Counted from the stretch's first letter, positions 50,668 to 63,576 are shown. The stretch is DNA of 64,000 nucleotides from Rhodamnia argentea (GCF_020921035.1 NC_063156.1:27638283-27702282); one strand, 5' to 3'. Notes: generated by a model not told the origin, from the letters alone. Numbers and translations: made by a program.

Positions 50668-52148
50668 ATGTATTACCCCATGAAGCCGACAAAGCCTGGT
50701 TTGGAGGAATCTGCGTAAGAGATTCTTAAGATCCGAATTACTTTGACTTCAAAGAATGTTAAGAATCTCGAGAAAGGTCCTTTTTTTCCGTCTCTCTTTC
50801 TCACTGCATATATGTTGTGTTTTATGAAAGAATTCAATCTTTGAATTGTAATGAATCAACTATCTTGTTGAAAATGAACGCAAAATTGATTATCCTTTGA
50901 GAATTTTGTTTATGCTATAACATGATAAAAATGATATTATCTCGATCCTGAATAAATTTCATTATCAAGTGAAAAGCATTTCTACTATTTTTCGGGTCTT
51001 TATCGAGCTGTCTTTGGGTACTTCTTAACAAGGTCAATTTGTTATCCGTGTTATTCTATTTACATAGTACTTCGATGATTCGCATAGTCTATTTGTATTG
51101 TTACCATTACTCGAGAATCCCTCAATTGCAGACTTATTTATATAAGGTGCGGAACAAAAACTAATTTTTCCAAATGCTTCTCCTGATAATAATAGCATAT
51201 GGATGATTAATTATGTTCGATGTGTCTCTCGACTGGATTGTGTATTTGACTTCGAATATTTATAAGTTATTGCAATTAAAGTGAACTCTTGAGTATGTCT
51301 CTCTCTCTCTCTCTAGAATGTCATTCTATTGTCAAACTCAGTTAAGATTTTAGAAGCATTATTTATCCGAGTCATTGAAGATGGTAGATCTCAGATGACT
51401 TGCGCTGAATTCAACAATTAACCTGGTACATACTAGGTCCGAGAAATAGTTTGTTCCGACATTTTGACTTACACATTACGAGTAGCATGTACATGATATG
51501 CAATAACTTCTTCTAATTTAGTTTACAGGTTACAATTAGCATGTCCAAGATGTGGTTAACTTTTTTACCAGATGTCCTCACTCCTTGCTCTTTGGAGATA
51601 TCTGTATACTTGAGTTCATGTAATATTGAGCTTTAGTTACTGCTATACTTCCGTTTCTTTGGGTAGAATTCCTCCTCGATGGAAATAGTATAAGGAAAGG
51701 CATATAGTTCTGGATTTTCTGTTCCAAGTCATGTTTTTATTATTTCGGTGTTTGACATGGATCTTTCAACAGTTTGCTCTGATTTGATTCGCGGTGCCAA
51801 GGATAGGCATCTCAGGGTCAAGGGGCCGGTGAGGATCCCCACCAAGGTCCTTCACATCAACGCCAGGAAGTCGCCTTGTGGAGAAGGTATTGAAACTGAC
51901 GGGACATTTTAGTTTGATCCCGGACATGTTCTCTCCAATGTAGCTATATGGAAAGATCATCCTATATCTCGAACTTGTCTGTCCAATTGCATTTCTTTTT
52001 GTCAGGAACCAATACGTGGGATTGATTCGAGCTTCGCATTCACAAATGGGTAATCGACCTCTTCAGCGCTCAACATGTCGTAAAGCAAATTACGTCGATT
52101 ACTATCGAGCCCGGCGTGGAGGTTGAGGTCACCATTGGTGACACCTGA
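50668..52148 (+). pseudogene. RPS20 (uS10) pseudogene 2, two nonsense codons
   Basis: Same architecture as RPS20: exons 50668-50776, 51773-51886 and 52006-52148 have exactly the same lengths and phases as the intact gene (109, 114 and 143 nt), and all splice sites are canonical. The frame is stopped twice: TAA at 50716-50718 (codon 17) and TGA at 52023-52025 (the Arg codon in the WDRFE-equivalent position of exon 3). The rest is well conserved, including [13 protein letters not shown] and RKSPCGEG, with some unusual replacements such as KDRHLR and HKWVIDLF. It may still be transcribed but cannot make uS10 unless the stops are sequencing errors. Confidence 0.88.
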
Positions 52149-53036
52149 AGTTAGAGGCTTGTCACTTGTTTCTATTTTAAGGCATTTCTAGGGTTGGCAT
52201 TTAAGGTAGGGGTTGCATAGCTATGTGGATCGAGTTACTGATTTCAAGTTTTTCTTAAGCTTTGGCTTTGAGAACTGAGAGGCACAACACTTTTCAGAAT
52301 CAGATCTTCTGCAACGAAGCAGAACCCTCCTTCAAGTTGAGATTTCCCTGCTCATCAAAGGAAACGCCTGGAAAGGTTTGCATCTATGAATGATCGTATC
52401 TTTCTATCCACTCCAACAGAAAGGAGAAATCCTCCATCTTCTCATCCTTTAAGTCCTCTCTCTGTCATATTCTCAAACGGCAGTGTCGCAGCTAGGGCAA
52501 GAACTATCACGTAATCAATATAAACATATCTAGAAAGGATCCAGAAACAATCTTTGAAGGTTCAAGTGGTAGGAAATTGACATCACAGAAAAACTCAAGC
52601 CATAAGAATTTGCATGTGACCGAGTTAAATTACAGCAAAGTCACCATGTCGTCTGCATAGACAATATAAAAGTATTCCCAAGATATCTTTGGAATTTAAA
52701 TTACGTGCAAGAGTAATAATCCTTATCAAACTGAATTTAGTTGGAGACCACACAATTGCACAGGACGAACAGTCTATGTTAGAAATTCTTGATGATCCAT
52801 AACATTTTTTTTTTCCAATTAAGTATGTAAATTGTTACGTGGGTAATAGTTTAGAGATATTTTGGTCGCAACTCGGGCATGTATGGATATACTAGGGCCA
52901 AATTTTATTATTCCGCTCAACATCTAGAAAATAGTAGGTTCATTGACACGTAGGTAAACAACCATTGAGGTCAGAGCCAAGGCGGTCGACCTCATAAGCA
53001 AGGTTGATTGCCGTCGAACTTCACATATACGTGTCT

Positions 53037-53077
<41 letters not shown>

Positions 53078-53146
53078 TATGTTGAGTGTTTTCAATTTTT
53101 CTTGGATACAATTTCTGTGGCATTAAGGTTGCATATGAATGATTGT
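52149..53146. other. 3' flank of pseudogene 2
   Basis: No gene seen. A pure GA microsatellite lies at about 53039-53073. Confidence 0.5.
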
Positions 53147-53832
53147 GGGAAAAGTACCAAAAAAGCCCTAAATATGTTGCATTGGTACCAATTCAGTTCT
53201 AAACCTTTTAATTAGACCAATTCAATTCTAAACTTTTTTACATTAGTACCAATTGAGTTAGTGCGGCCAATTTTGGCCGAAAATCGCTGATATTGGTTAT
53301 CCTAAGTGGTATGACCGGAATTGATGTGAACATTTTTAATAATATTTTAATTTTTTTTCAATTTGTAAAGAATTTATTGGTTTTCTTTTCTTTTCTTTTT
53401 CTCTTTGCTGTTCTTTACTACTTCTTCTTCTTTTTTCTATTGTGGGCCGGCCATGGTCATCGGCTGACCTTGACCGGCCGCAAGCGAGGCCCTCACGCAG
53501 CCCTTGCCTAGATCAAGCAATTGGTGAGACTCCCTTGCCGGATATGGGCCAAGCGAGGGTTCCGTGGCCCTTGCCATCTCTCGGCAAAAAAAAAAAAAAA
53601 AAAAAAAAAAAAAGAAAAGAAAAAACACGAAATTTAAAAAAATATTACAACATTAACAAAAAAATTGACCATACCAGTGTCGGCCATGCTATGTTGAATA
53701 GCCGGCGTCCACATTAGCAATTTTAGATAAAAAAATTGATCGGATTGACTCAAGTGATACTAATACAAAAAGGTTTGGACTGACTTAACATTTGTACACT
53801 AAATTTAGGATTTTTTTTTTCTTAATTTTCCC
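53147..53832. mobile_element. Hairpin-type Mutator-like element with GC-rich centre (copy D)
   Basis: The left end GGGAAAAGTACCAAAAAAGC and the right end TTCTTAATTTTCCC are imperfect inverted repeats. The arms carry the same CAATTCAG/GGCCAATTTTGG units as copies A-C. The centre (about 53440-53585) is GC-rich with CCGGCC and GCGAGG words, bordered by a long A-run (53586-53613). No clear target duplication (flanking nonamers differ). Confidence 0.6.
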
Positions 53833-56800
53833 ATCACAACACATCACTATTACGATTTAACCACAACTACATACCAAACAAACTGATAAGAACCTTGGCA
53901 AAACCTAAGCTTACGTAGGGCATACCTATTGCTGTTTGAGTGGAGGAGGAAGCTGATCAGCCTTTTTCAAAAGGAAGAAAAGAAAAGAGAAAGGTGTGAA
54001 CCTGAGATGTGCCGATTGCGTGCAAAACGATAGCACATGGAAAAGTGGTTCACTTGTGGCAAAGTCTATGGACAGGAACGTTGCCTTGCTCTCTACAAAA
54101 AGAGCTTCTGAAAAGGGCTTCAATAGTGGTGGACTCTAGGAATAGTTCCTCTCCTTTTCTTTGGGTCTCTCTTTGTCCTCTTGCTTTTCTGAAGGTCCTC
54201 CCAAAGATCCCTGGGATGGTGGAAACCCTAGAAGGACCGTGTGAATCGAGAGAATCCAATTCGCTGGCAACAAAAGCAAACAGCTCGATAATCTCCATCT
54301 AAATTTAATGCTTTTATTCACGAGAATCGTTAAATCATGTGAACTCTACATGATCAAATGGGCTACTGTAGATTTAAATACCTAACAATCTTTCGTAAAG
54401 ATGGCTTTTTTGACAAAGATTACAATGCCCCAGATCAAAATAAACCCATGAAAAGCATCAAAACTGTGAACTAACATAATCATCCAGCAAAACTTCTTTT
54501 AGGGCAAGGTGGGTTCTTATCTATCTTTTATTTTTTTGTTAACCCAAGAAGGAAAGAGAGAGAGAGAAGCTACTTAAGGGCATTCTTTTCTTTCTGACAG
54601 CACATAGGTGGACTCCAACTAGTTGCATTCTGTTCTCCAAGGTCTTGTTTGCTGCTTCAACTAGATGAATCCTACATTACCAACTTAGCTAAACCATGAC
54701 CTTGTAAAGTCTTACAAGATGATTTATGAAAAAAAACACTTTCTTCACCTTAGTGGGTAGGCAGAGAAATTAACAACATTATCGGAAAAAAAAAGGGAGT
54801 TGCTAGTGGAGAGGCAGAGAAGTTCACATCCTCCTTCAGTTTCATGCATAGAAAAGACAAGAACATTGTAAGGTCTTTTCATGGCGAAAATGTGGATGAA
54901 ATTTGCTTGAGAAGCAATTCTTCTGCTTGTGATCTTCCTTCTGACCTGAACCATCATTTCCTCTTTAACTCCATTGACATTTTCTTTCTTGTCCTTTTCT
55001 TTACCAACTGGTTCTTTCTTTTGTTCTTTTGAGGTATTCGAGGATGAAGGAACATGAAACCCTAATTTCATGGTGTCGCTTAGTTATGAAACTAAAAGCA
55101 GAGCTCCGATGAGAAAATCTCAGTGACCCATGCAGCTCCTCCAGTCTCTCTTCCCCGCTTTCTGGACGTTCTTTTAACGTCTAAGTATGGTTTGAATATT
55201 AAAAATAGGAAGACTGTCCTAATCCTTGTCCTTCGGCAGGAGAGATATGAATAATTATGATAAGTAGATAATTGTAGTGTGGTCCTTGTTTTATTTGGAT
55301 TATTGTGTGGCTGCCGGAGCCGACCGAGGTCCCCCAACCTCGATGCAGAAATTTGCGGTAAAATTTAAGGTAAGAATAAAATGCTACTCCCTCTCGAAAA
55401 GATTAACACCATTAAAAATCTCGAATTGGGACTATGTATTTATCTTGAACAGATTTTCGTCTTATAGAAAATGTTAAACTCGAGTCAATCGCACGTTTAT
55501 TCCGAACTAAATTTTGTGTCGTGAAAAATTTCAATATGGTACCTTGTGACATATTTACCTAGAACTAGTGTTCATCTCATAAAATAATTCAAATTAGTAC
55601 TCCCGACCTAAATCTATCTTTCATGAACATTCCGTCTGATATTCCGTTAAAATTCACACATGTCAACATACGGTGACAGGCGACCGCAAAACAAATTTGG
55701 CGTGAAGATTGATAGATTCGATCTAGAAACTCCTTGTGTGTTGATTTTTAAATATTTTAATGGGTGGGTAGATTTAGGTGTTAGGGGTATCAACCTGTGA
55801 GTATCTCTAAGAGGAAAAGTAATCTAGGGTAATTGCGTCATAGGGTACCAGTTCGGAACTTTTAATGGCATCAACTCAAAACAAAATGCTAACTTCTCTA
55901 TTTCTTAAAACTCAACCGCATAAAATTCAAGGATGTGATGATAAACAAATGGCATTTAGATATAAATCTAAACGCAGAAGATATAGATGAAGGCAAACAG
56001 ACGATATAAACTACATGAATCCATAATACTATTGTGTCGCCAAAGTGACGATCATGTCAAGTAAACAAAATGAGACATCCATCCATAATGCTAACATATA
56101 TGAAATTATATTCGATCGGATGGATGCAAATAATGAAAATACCGCGATGATTTATAAAAGTTGAATTGAATTTAAGTTCAACGAGCATGCATAATAAAAA
56201 CAATACACGATTTACAATGATAGGTCCTTAATTGTCACGAGAAAAATCAACCTATTTTTCATCTAATTAGTCAATAAAATGGGTCAATTTGTATTATGTG
56301 ATTCCCACCACTTTCGGTTGTTTGAAAATGCTTTGAGAAATGGACATGCGTGGGAATCTCCAGCGGCCACAGTTAACACGCGCCTGACCCCCGGTTACGG
56401 TCAGTGGCCAATTACACGTGGCCACGTGGCTTCCAGTACAGGGGCCTTTTGTCAGTTTGTCCGTGGACTGGACACTTCTTTATTTTCAATAGAAGAGGAT
56501 ATTCAAATTTTGAAAAGCCATGAAACGTTCCAAATACCAAAAGGATTTACATGTCAGACGTACATAAATTTTTTTACTATTGTGTATGATTTTTTTTTTT
56601 CACATCAAGTAAATTCAAATTTCATATTTAGAAGTCATCGATGGGCGGATGGGCCGCTCGACAAACCTGGGCTTGAATTGGATTGATAGCCGAAGTGGTG
56701 TTCTCATCCAAGAAAATTTAGCCCGCCCAACTTTGGCACGGACCCAATTCGTCTCGAACACTTCTAGAAAAAGTTTATGCTATGAGCAAGTTTAGACAAT

Positions 56801-57185
56801 ACGCTAGACCCGATTTCAGAGCCGGGGGTAACCGAACGATGGCCTCTATATTGAATCCTCGGTTTGTTTAGTGTTTGCCGGCAACCGCATAATCTCCTAT
56901 CCAGCACACTGAGGTCAAAATCTCCATCAAATCAAGCTATTATCGCATCGCACTGGTCTATCAATCGCAGGAGTTAGAAAGTAACTTCGAGGAACCGACC
57001 GCGTGGAAGATCGAAGCTAGGAGTCGAATGTTAAATCGAATTCAACACACGAGGCTAGGTTTGCAGAAGGCCGAAGAAAAAGCTCCTGATCTCCCGTTCT
57101 CATTCAGTCGTCACAAGGCAAGAAAGACAAAAAACAAGAAAAGAAAAGATGATTGTAAGATAACTTTTTCTTTCCCTTGTCCATG

Positions 57186-57222
<37 letters not shown>

Positions 57223-57700
57223 ATGCACAGACACAGCTGGTGTCGACGCCATTTTAGGCCTACCACTTACTGGATTTCGCTTTCGACCATTAAAAAGGGG
57301 TGGGGAATAAACACGCCGGTCTTGTACAGCTTGCTCATGATCCCCCCACCCGGCAAAGCCAAGCCACCAACCAACCTGAGCAAAATCAAAAAATGTCCAA
57401 AAAAAAACAATTACCATGCATGCACTGCAATCGATGATGTCCGAAGCCAAATGGGCATTAATAATAGCCACTCCATTCTCTATGTTCTCTCCTGCTGTCC
57501 TAGTCCAAGGAATCCTATGCCTCTTAATGGATCGGATTGAAGCCTAGGTTCCATCTAATCTGCTTGACAAACACATGATCCTAAGAGAACAGCAGGGCTT
57601 GGAATGGGGTCCAGGCTCTCGGGTTTCCAGGGAGCCGCGCATCATCGGCTTATCTTTTGCTCGGACCTTCAACTTTTACACGATCGAATGAATGTGTTCA
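53833..57700. other. Spacer upstream of the LRR kinase
   Basis: No confident gene. A minus-strand frame at 54745-55071 (108 codons) begins with a Lys/Glu-rich segment and contains a possible donor CAG|GTCAGA, but no family was recognised. A repeat remnant of the AGGGTTAATACC family lies near 55500-55700, a GCCCGCC-type repeat piece at about 56728-56765, and a GA microsatellite at about 57191-57219. Confidence 0.4.
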
Positions 57701-58049
57701 AAAATTTTTTCTAAGGTGAGGTGTTAGAGAGGCTTGTTACTGAAATTAAAGACAAGAACATAATCGCCTGTCCTGGGACATGTGGAGGACGAAGCGGATT
57801 GAGACAACCCTGCATGAAGCCTGCGAGCCTCGGACTCTCATTTGAAAAAGAAAAGTCAACTGATCTAATAACATCCATCCGTCGTCCCAAGTTCCAAAGC
57901 ATTTCTTTTCTCGAATTCTTTGATATTTCTTGTTTCTTCACTGCAAAACAAGCAAAAATGAAAAAAGCAAATACAAATTTAAGAGAAGAAAAGCTGAAAA
58001 ACATCTCTCAGTCGCGGTCCTCACCAGTCACCACCTTCTTCTTCTTGTC

Positions 58050-58051
<2 letters not shown>

Positions 58052-58083
<32 letters not shown>
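58052..58083 (+). repeat. (AG)16 microsatellite directly abutting the RLK start codon
   Basis: A 32-bp pure AG tract ends at the base before ATG 58084. The frame is open through it, so repeat-length changes would not disturb the chosen start. Confidence 0.85.
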
Positions 58084-58087
<4 letters not shown>

Positions 58088-61000
58088 GTTTCGCTTCCTC
58101 ACAGCGGCTCTTGTTCTTCCTCTGGGTGTTCATGTTCCTCGTGACCCAAAGCAACGTGCTCGTCTCTGCAACAAGCACAGAGCTGAGAGCTCTCATGGAC
58201 ATGAAAGCCAGCCTAGACCCAGAAAGCAAGTACCTTTCCTCATGGACCGTCGATGGCGATCCCTGCGATGGGTTCTTCCAAGGCGTCGGTTGCGACGACA
58301 AGGGCCTCGTCGCCAACATTTCGCTGCAGGGAAGAGGGCTCACTGGGAGGCTCTCTTCGGCCATTGCTGGCCTCACCCACTTGACTGGCCTTTACCTTCA
58401 CTACAACTCCCTGTGCGGAGAGATTCCGAGGGAGATAGGCAACTTGAGCGAGCTCAGTGACTTGTATCTGAACATGAACAATCTCTCTGGCCAGATTCCT
58501 CCTGAGATGGCTAGCATGGCAAGCTTGCAAGGTTAGTCCTTTTCTTGGCTTTGCTGGACATGCATGTTCAAAATTTTGGAACTTTCTAGTTTCTTTAGCA
58601 GATTGTTCTTTGATGTTCATACATTTCGTCCATTTTCAAGTTTTCGGTGTGTAAAGAAACTTGTCTCCAGCGTTTTTTCGGTTTGCCAAGAAAATCTTGA
58701 TCGTTCTTTCTGAGTAAATCCATCTGGGTGAAGTCGAGAGAATAAAAAAGGCTGAAACAAAAACGTAAAGCTACAACCTTTATGCTTTGAACCGCCAGAT
58801 GGTAAAAAGGTTAGGAATTCGCTTCCTCTGTTCTTTGATTCGACTTCACAGGGTTTGACGTAGGCTGAATGGGCATAAAGTTTCAGAATTTTACTTTTAG
58901 AAATTATGGTTCATTGAGCTCAAAATTTTTCATTTTACGATTTCAATTTTTTTTTTTGGGTTCTAAAGTTTGTCCCTTGCCTTGTAGTTCTGCAGCTCTC
59001 TTACAACCAATTGACTGGAAGTGTACCTACACAGCTGGGATCTCTGAAGAAGCTCAGTGTTCTTGCTCTGCAATCTAATCAGCTCACTGGTGCAATACCG
59101 GCAAGTTTAGGTGACCTGGGGACGTTGACGAGGTTAGATTTGAGCTTCAATCGCCTCTTCGGCTCGATTCCCACGAGGATAGCTGATCTGCCTCTTCTCG
59201 AGGTCTTGGATGTCCAAAACAACACTCTCTCTGGCAATGTACCTCCTGGTAACTATTCTGCTATGATCTCTCTTCAATGCTTTTAGGAATAAGTATCCCC
59301 CACAACTGATTGTTGTTTCTTTTTTGAATATTAAAGCGCTGAAGAGACTGAACGAAGGATTTCTGTACGAAAACAACTTCGACTTGTGTGGGACTGGGTT
59401 CCTCTCTTTAAGGACTTGTCATGCTTTGGAGGGTCGAAAGCCCGGTCGACCTCAACCGTATGGGGCTGCGACAACAGTACCCTCCACAACTACACCCGAG
59501 ACAGCCAATGTTGTGTTACCGTGTAACCTGACTGAATGTTCTAGTTTGCCAAAATCGGCACATCCCTCTGCGCTTATTGGATCAATCTTGGCAACTGTTG
59601 CATTGTCGGCCATAGGGATTCTTATGTTCACACTCTATCGTCGGAGGAAACAGAAACTTGGCTTTTCGGCTGAGGTTTCTGATGGCCATCTAAGCACTGA
59701 TCAGCCCCAGAGTGCTTATAAGAAAAATGGCTCTCCTTTAGCTAGCCTGGAATATTCAAACAGATGGGATCCGCTTGCTGATGCTCGGATCGTTAATGAG
59801 TTTTCTGAAGAAGCTTTGCAGAGCTTCAGATTCAATCTGGAAGAGGTGGAATCTGCCACTCAGTATTTCTCGGAGGTGAATGTGTTGAGTAAGAGTAACT
59901 TCTCTACCACATACAGAGGAATACTGAGAGACGGCTCTGTAGTCGCCATCAAATGCATCAACAAGACTAGCTGCAAGGCTGATGAATCTGAGTTCTTGAA
60001 GGGTTTGAATATGTTGACCTTGCTGAGACATGAAAATCTGGTGAGGCTGAGAGGATTCTGCTGCTCAAGGGGCCGTGGAGAGTGCTTCCTGATATATGAT
60101 TATGTTCCGAATGGGACTCTGCTAAGCTTTTTGGATTTGAAGGAGGGGGATATTGGCACCCTTGAGTGGTCCACTAGAGTTTCGATTGTGAAGGGAATCG
60201 CTAAAGGTCAGTGGTGTCTGATGATTTCCTTCTTGTTTCATCTGAATGGCTATGTACTGAATTTCAATCCTTGTTCCATAATCTCTCCAAAACTTGAGTT
60301 TGGCTCGAGTTCTTTATTTATCCTCGTGCTACATGTTTGATAACTCTGGTTGCTGCTAGCTATTGCCTTCTAAGTTGCCCTTCCTGCATAAAGCTTTTGT
60401 GGGATTTTGAAACTTGAATTGAGTTTTGGATTTTATCTGATGCTAGAGAGCTACCTGTAACCTTGGTAGGTTATTGTTGGTGGGTGCTTGAAGACACATT
60501 TTAAGCACTGCTTAAAAAGAATGCTTGTAGTTCCAAATCTCCAAATTGAGTAAAGTGTAATGGTTTTACTTGTGGCATGAAATTCGAACATTCAAAAAAG
60601 TCACTTGTTTTTACTTCCAAAGGGACATTTATGAGCCCAATAAGCGCTTTAAATGCACTCGTCAGCATTTTTAAATTCAAGCAAGAACCTTCAAAACAAT
60701 AACTCCAGTTCTAATTTCTTCTGATGCATCATTGACAATGCTTTGGATCTCTAGTGAGCAGTAACCACCTGAGGGGCTATGAAATTCATAGTAGCATGAT
60801 CTAGTCTTTATGGAGGAACAAATTTAGGTGGTCCAGGACTTCCATCATTTGAGGAACACTGCCATTGTTGAATTTGCTGCATTATAAATTTTGCCTGGTC
60901 GCTGCTTTGTCATGTACTAATATGGGTAATGCTTGAGGTGCTCAAATAGCATACTGTGGCATCAAATTTAAATGTTTTTCTTTCTCTGATTTTGTTGATT

Positions 61001-61504
61001 TTCGAATGATTTTACGAAACAGGTATTGCCTATTTGCATGCTCACAAACCGAACAAGGCCCCTCTCCTTCACCAAAACATCTCGGCGGAAAATGTGCTTA
61101 TAGACCAGCGATACAATCCGCTGCTCTATGACTCCGGTCTCCACAGGCTCCTCACGAATGACGTCGTGTTCTCGTTGCTCAAAGCTAGCGCTGCCATGGG
61201 CTACCTAGCACCCGAGTACACGTCCACGGGCCGGTTCACGGAGAAGAGTGATGTCTACGCGTTTGGAATGATCGTGTTCCAGATTTTGTCGGGGAAGCAG
61301 AAAGTCGATCACACCGTGCGTCTGGCTGCTGAATCATGCAGATACCAGGAATTCATCGACGCGAATATCCACGGAAGGTTCTTCGAGTACGAGGCGGCTA
61401 AACTCGCGAGGATCGCCTCACTTTGCACCAACGAGTCTCCTTATGACAGGCCATCCATGGAGGTCGTGATTCACGAGCTGAGTAATTGTAGCAGCTGTCT
61501 CTGA
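58084..61504 (+). CDS. LRR receptor-like kinase, predicted pseudokinase
   Basis: Plasma-membrane receptor-like protein. Four exons, 58084-58531, 58988-59248, 59337-60206 and 61023-61504, join in frame to 686 aa. Order: signal peptide (about 1-30); LRRNT_2 cap (ELRALMDMKASLDPE...DPCDG); about six LRRs (residues 75-240) with the plant LxGxIP consensus; a Pro/Thr-rich juxtamembrane segment with Cys pairs; a transmembrane helix (about 314-336) followed by RRRK; a kinase-like domain (about 400-680). Key catalytic changes: no glycine-rich loop (SKSNFSTTY in its place) and HRD is H543-Q544-N545, so the catalytic Asp is Asn. K442 of VAIK, N550 and the metal-binding Asp of the DFG position (D563-S-G) remain. 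It recalls Arabidopsis At5g51560/At4g22730-type proteins (from memory). Start chosen for the signal peptide; an open frame upstream is non-secretory. Confidence 0.92.
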
Positions 61505-62027
61505 TTGTGAGGCCTTACTGGATAAATGTTCCAAGAGCCATTTCAAAAGTTGGTCCGAAGAAGCTACCTGCGCGGTACCACAAATGTTGTAACCTACCGG
61601 CTTCAGCATTTTTTGGTTTTGGTCCTTTGCCTTACGGCTGTGCTTTCTTCGAGCCCGGCATGCGCATGTATAATTGCTTTGCGACATAGTTTCTTTAGGA
61701 GTAGGTTCATTTCGAAAGTAGATTTTTGATATTTCTCGTCACGTGCTGCAATTGTGTGGGCGAAAATCGCTGTCGACTTTGGGTGTTTTGTGGCATGTGA
61801 GAAATGCTCGAGAGAAAAAATCTCCATCGACATGTCAGCAATTTTAATTGCTAGTTAATCGAAGGGATATGTTTTTCGTTGCTGATTCATGGGTCAAAGC
61901 ACGTGAGAAATGCTCGAGAGGAAAAATAACACTTCCCTTGATCACCATCCGGTTGATAAGGGTCCCTTTCGATCGAACGTGATCGGACGCGGACCGGGCA
62001 ACCACTACTTTTCCTTGTTTCTGCAGA
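61505..62027. other. RLK 3' flank and dioxygenase upstream region
   Basis: Probable RLK 3' UTR, then promoter. The phrase GTGAGAAATGCTCGAGAG occurs twice (61798-61815 and 61903-61920) in near-tandem blocks. No gene seen. Confidence 0.5.
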
Positions 62028-62035
62028 ATATAAAT
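62028..62035 (+). promoter_or_regulatory. Probable TATA box of the dioxygenase gene
   Basis: ATATAAAT about 70 bp before the chosen ATG, which argues against the upstream in-frame ATG at 61910. Confidence 0.5.
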
Positions 62036-62104
62036 GGTCATACAGCCTCGCCAGAAGGACACGATCCAATCACCTTAATAGGCTTCAAAGCTTCTGCTAC
62101 CAAG

Positions 62105-63576
62105 ATGCAAACCTTGCCCAGTCCTGGTGAATCCTTCACCTGTAGCGCACCGCCTTATGACAGAGCCAAAGAAGCAAAGGAATTTGACGAGACCAAAGCC
62201 GGTGTCAAAGGCCTCGTCGACTCGGGCGTGGCCAAGGTCCCTAGGCTCTTCATCCACCCACCCCAGAACCTGCGTGACCTGTCCTCCGACACGGATGGGG
62301 CCGCCACCGGCCTTGAGGTCCCTGTCATCAACATGATGGGCTATGGGGATTGCCGGCGGAGGGACGTGGTCAACGATCTCCGTAGAGCATCGGAGACTTG
62401 GGGTTGCTTCCGGATGATCAACCACGGAATCCCGGTCGACGCTATGGAACGCATGCTGGAAGCTGTCAAGCAGTTCCACGAGCAGCCTGAGGGAGTGAAG
62501 AGAGAGTGGTACTCCAGAGACGATGCTAAGAAATTTAGGTACTACAGCAATGGAGACTTATTTTGGTCCAAAGCAGCAACTTGGAAGGACACTCTCTTCT
62601 TTGAGTTGCCGTTTGAAGGGCCAGAACCAGAGGCAGTCCCTGTTCTATGCAGGTCTTAATCATGATTTATACTCTGTTCCTTCACCTAAGACCTTGACAA
62701 TTTTCAAAAACTATGTACCCTGTTTCTATTTTATTTTAAAAGGGATCAAAAACAGTTTTTCGTATAACTTCGATATGGTATCAGGGCGAGATATCTCAAG
62801 TTCGATTCTTCGCACCTCTTTCATCCAATTATGACTTATCCTTCTTTATACGCATCGGTTCAGTTATTGTTTCCGCTTGATGCTTTCTTTCACTCCTTTG
62901 CAGAGAGCCGGTTTTTGAGTATGAAAAACACATCGAAAAATTGAAGAGAGCTCTGTCCGAGCTACTATCAGAGGCATTAGGGCTTGATTCAGGCTATCTT
63001 GGTGAAATTGAATGCATGGAATCCAAGAGAATGGTAGGCCATTACTACCCAATTTGCCCTGAGCCAGAGCTGACTATAGGCACAATCAATCATTCAGATG
63101 CCACAATTCTCACTCTTCTCCTACAAAACAACCAAGGAGGCCTCCAGGTCCGCCACCAAAACCAGTGGGTTGATGTGTCCCCTGTGCCTGGAGCAATCCT
63201 AGCCAACATGGGAGACCTCATGCAGGTACAAAGATCATTCAAATTTGTCACAGACTAGAGTAAGGTCATTTTCCAGTCGAAAGTTTGCCTGATTTGTTGA
63301 TTGCAGCTTGTTAGCAACGACAAGTTCAAGAGCGCGGAGCATCGGGTCCTCGCCAGGCGGGCTGGGCCTCGGGTCTCGGTCGCGTGCTTCGTCTTCCCCG
63401 GGGGGACACAGAAGTCGAAGCCGTATGGACCGATAGAGGAGCTTCTCGACGAGGACAATCCACCCCTGTACAGAGAGACCTCTTTCACAGAGTACTATGG
63501 GTATTACCTCTCCGGTGGCAATGGCCTGAATGGTGAACCTGTACTTCCTCATTTCAGAGTAAGCGAGCCCAAGTAG
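62105..63576 (+). CDS. 2-oxoglutarate/Fe(II)-dependent dioxygenase, ACC-oxidase-homolog type
   Basis: Soluble oxidoreductase of plant specialised metabolism; the substrate cannot be told from sequence. Three exons, 62105-62652, 62904-63225 and 63307-63576, join in frame to 379 aa, typical length. The DIOX_N segment begins with the [17 protein letters not shown] phrase usual for proteins annotated as ACC oxidase homologs, followed by the [11 protein letters not shown] motif. The double-stranded beta-helix core carries the complete iron triad H246-X-D248 and H302, and the 2-oxoglutarate-binding R312-X-S314. The [15 protein letters not shown] stretch is intact. True ACC oxidases are shorter and lack the long N-terminal extension, so ethylene formation is unlikely. 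No damage seen. An upstream ATG at 61910 is in frame but lies before the TATA motif. Confidence 0.94.

Noticed and set aside
56279-56686. 135-codon plus-strand frame as a gene
   Set aside because: No motif, no leader features, and its 3' part overlaps repeat-like sequence.
57721-58083. N-terminal extension of the LRR kinase through the AG repeat
   Set aside because: The extension is Lys/Arg/Glu-rich, would bury the signal peptide, and contains the repeat-encoded Arg-Glu run.
61910-62104. Upstream in-frame ATG extending the dioxygenase by 65 residues
   Set aside because: It precedes the likely TATA box at 62028-62035, and the extension does not resemble the family's N-terminus.
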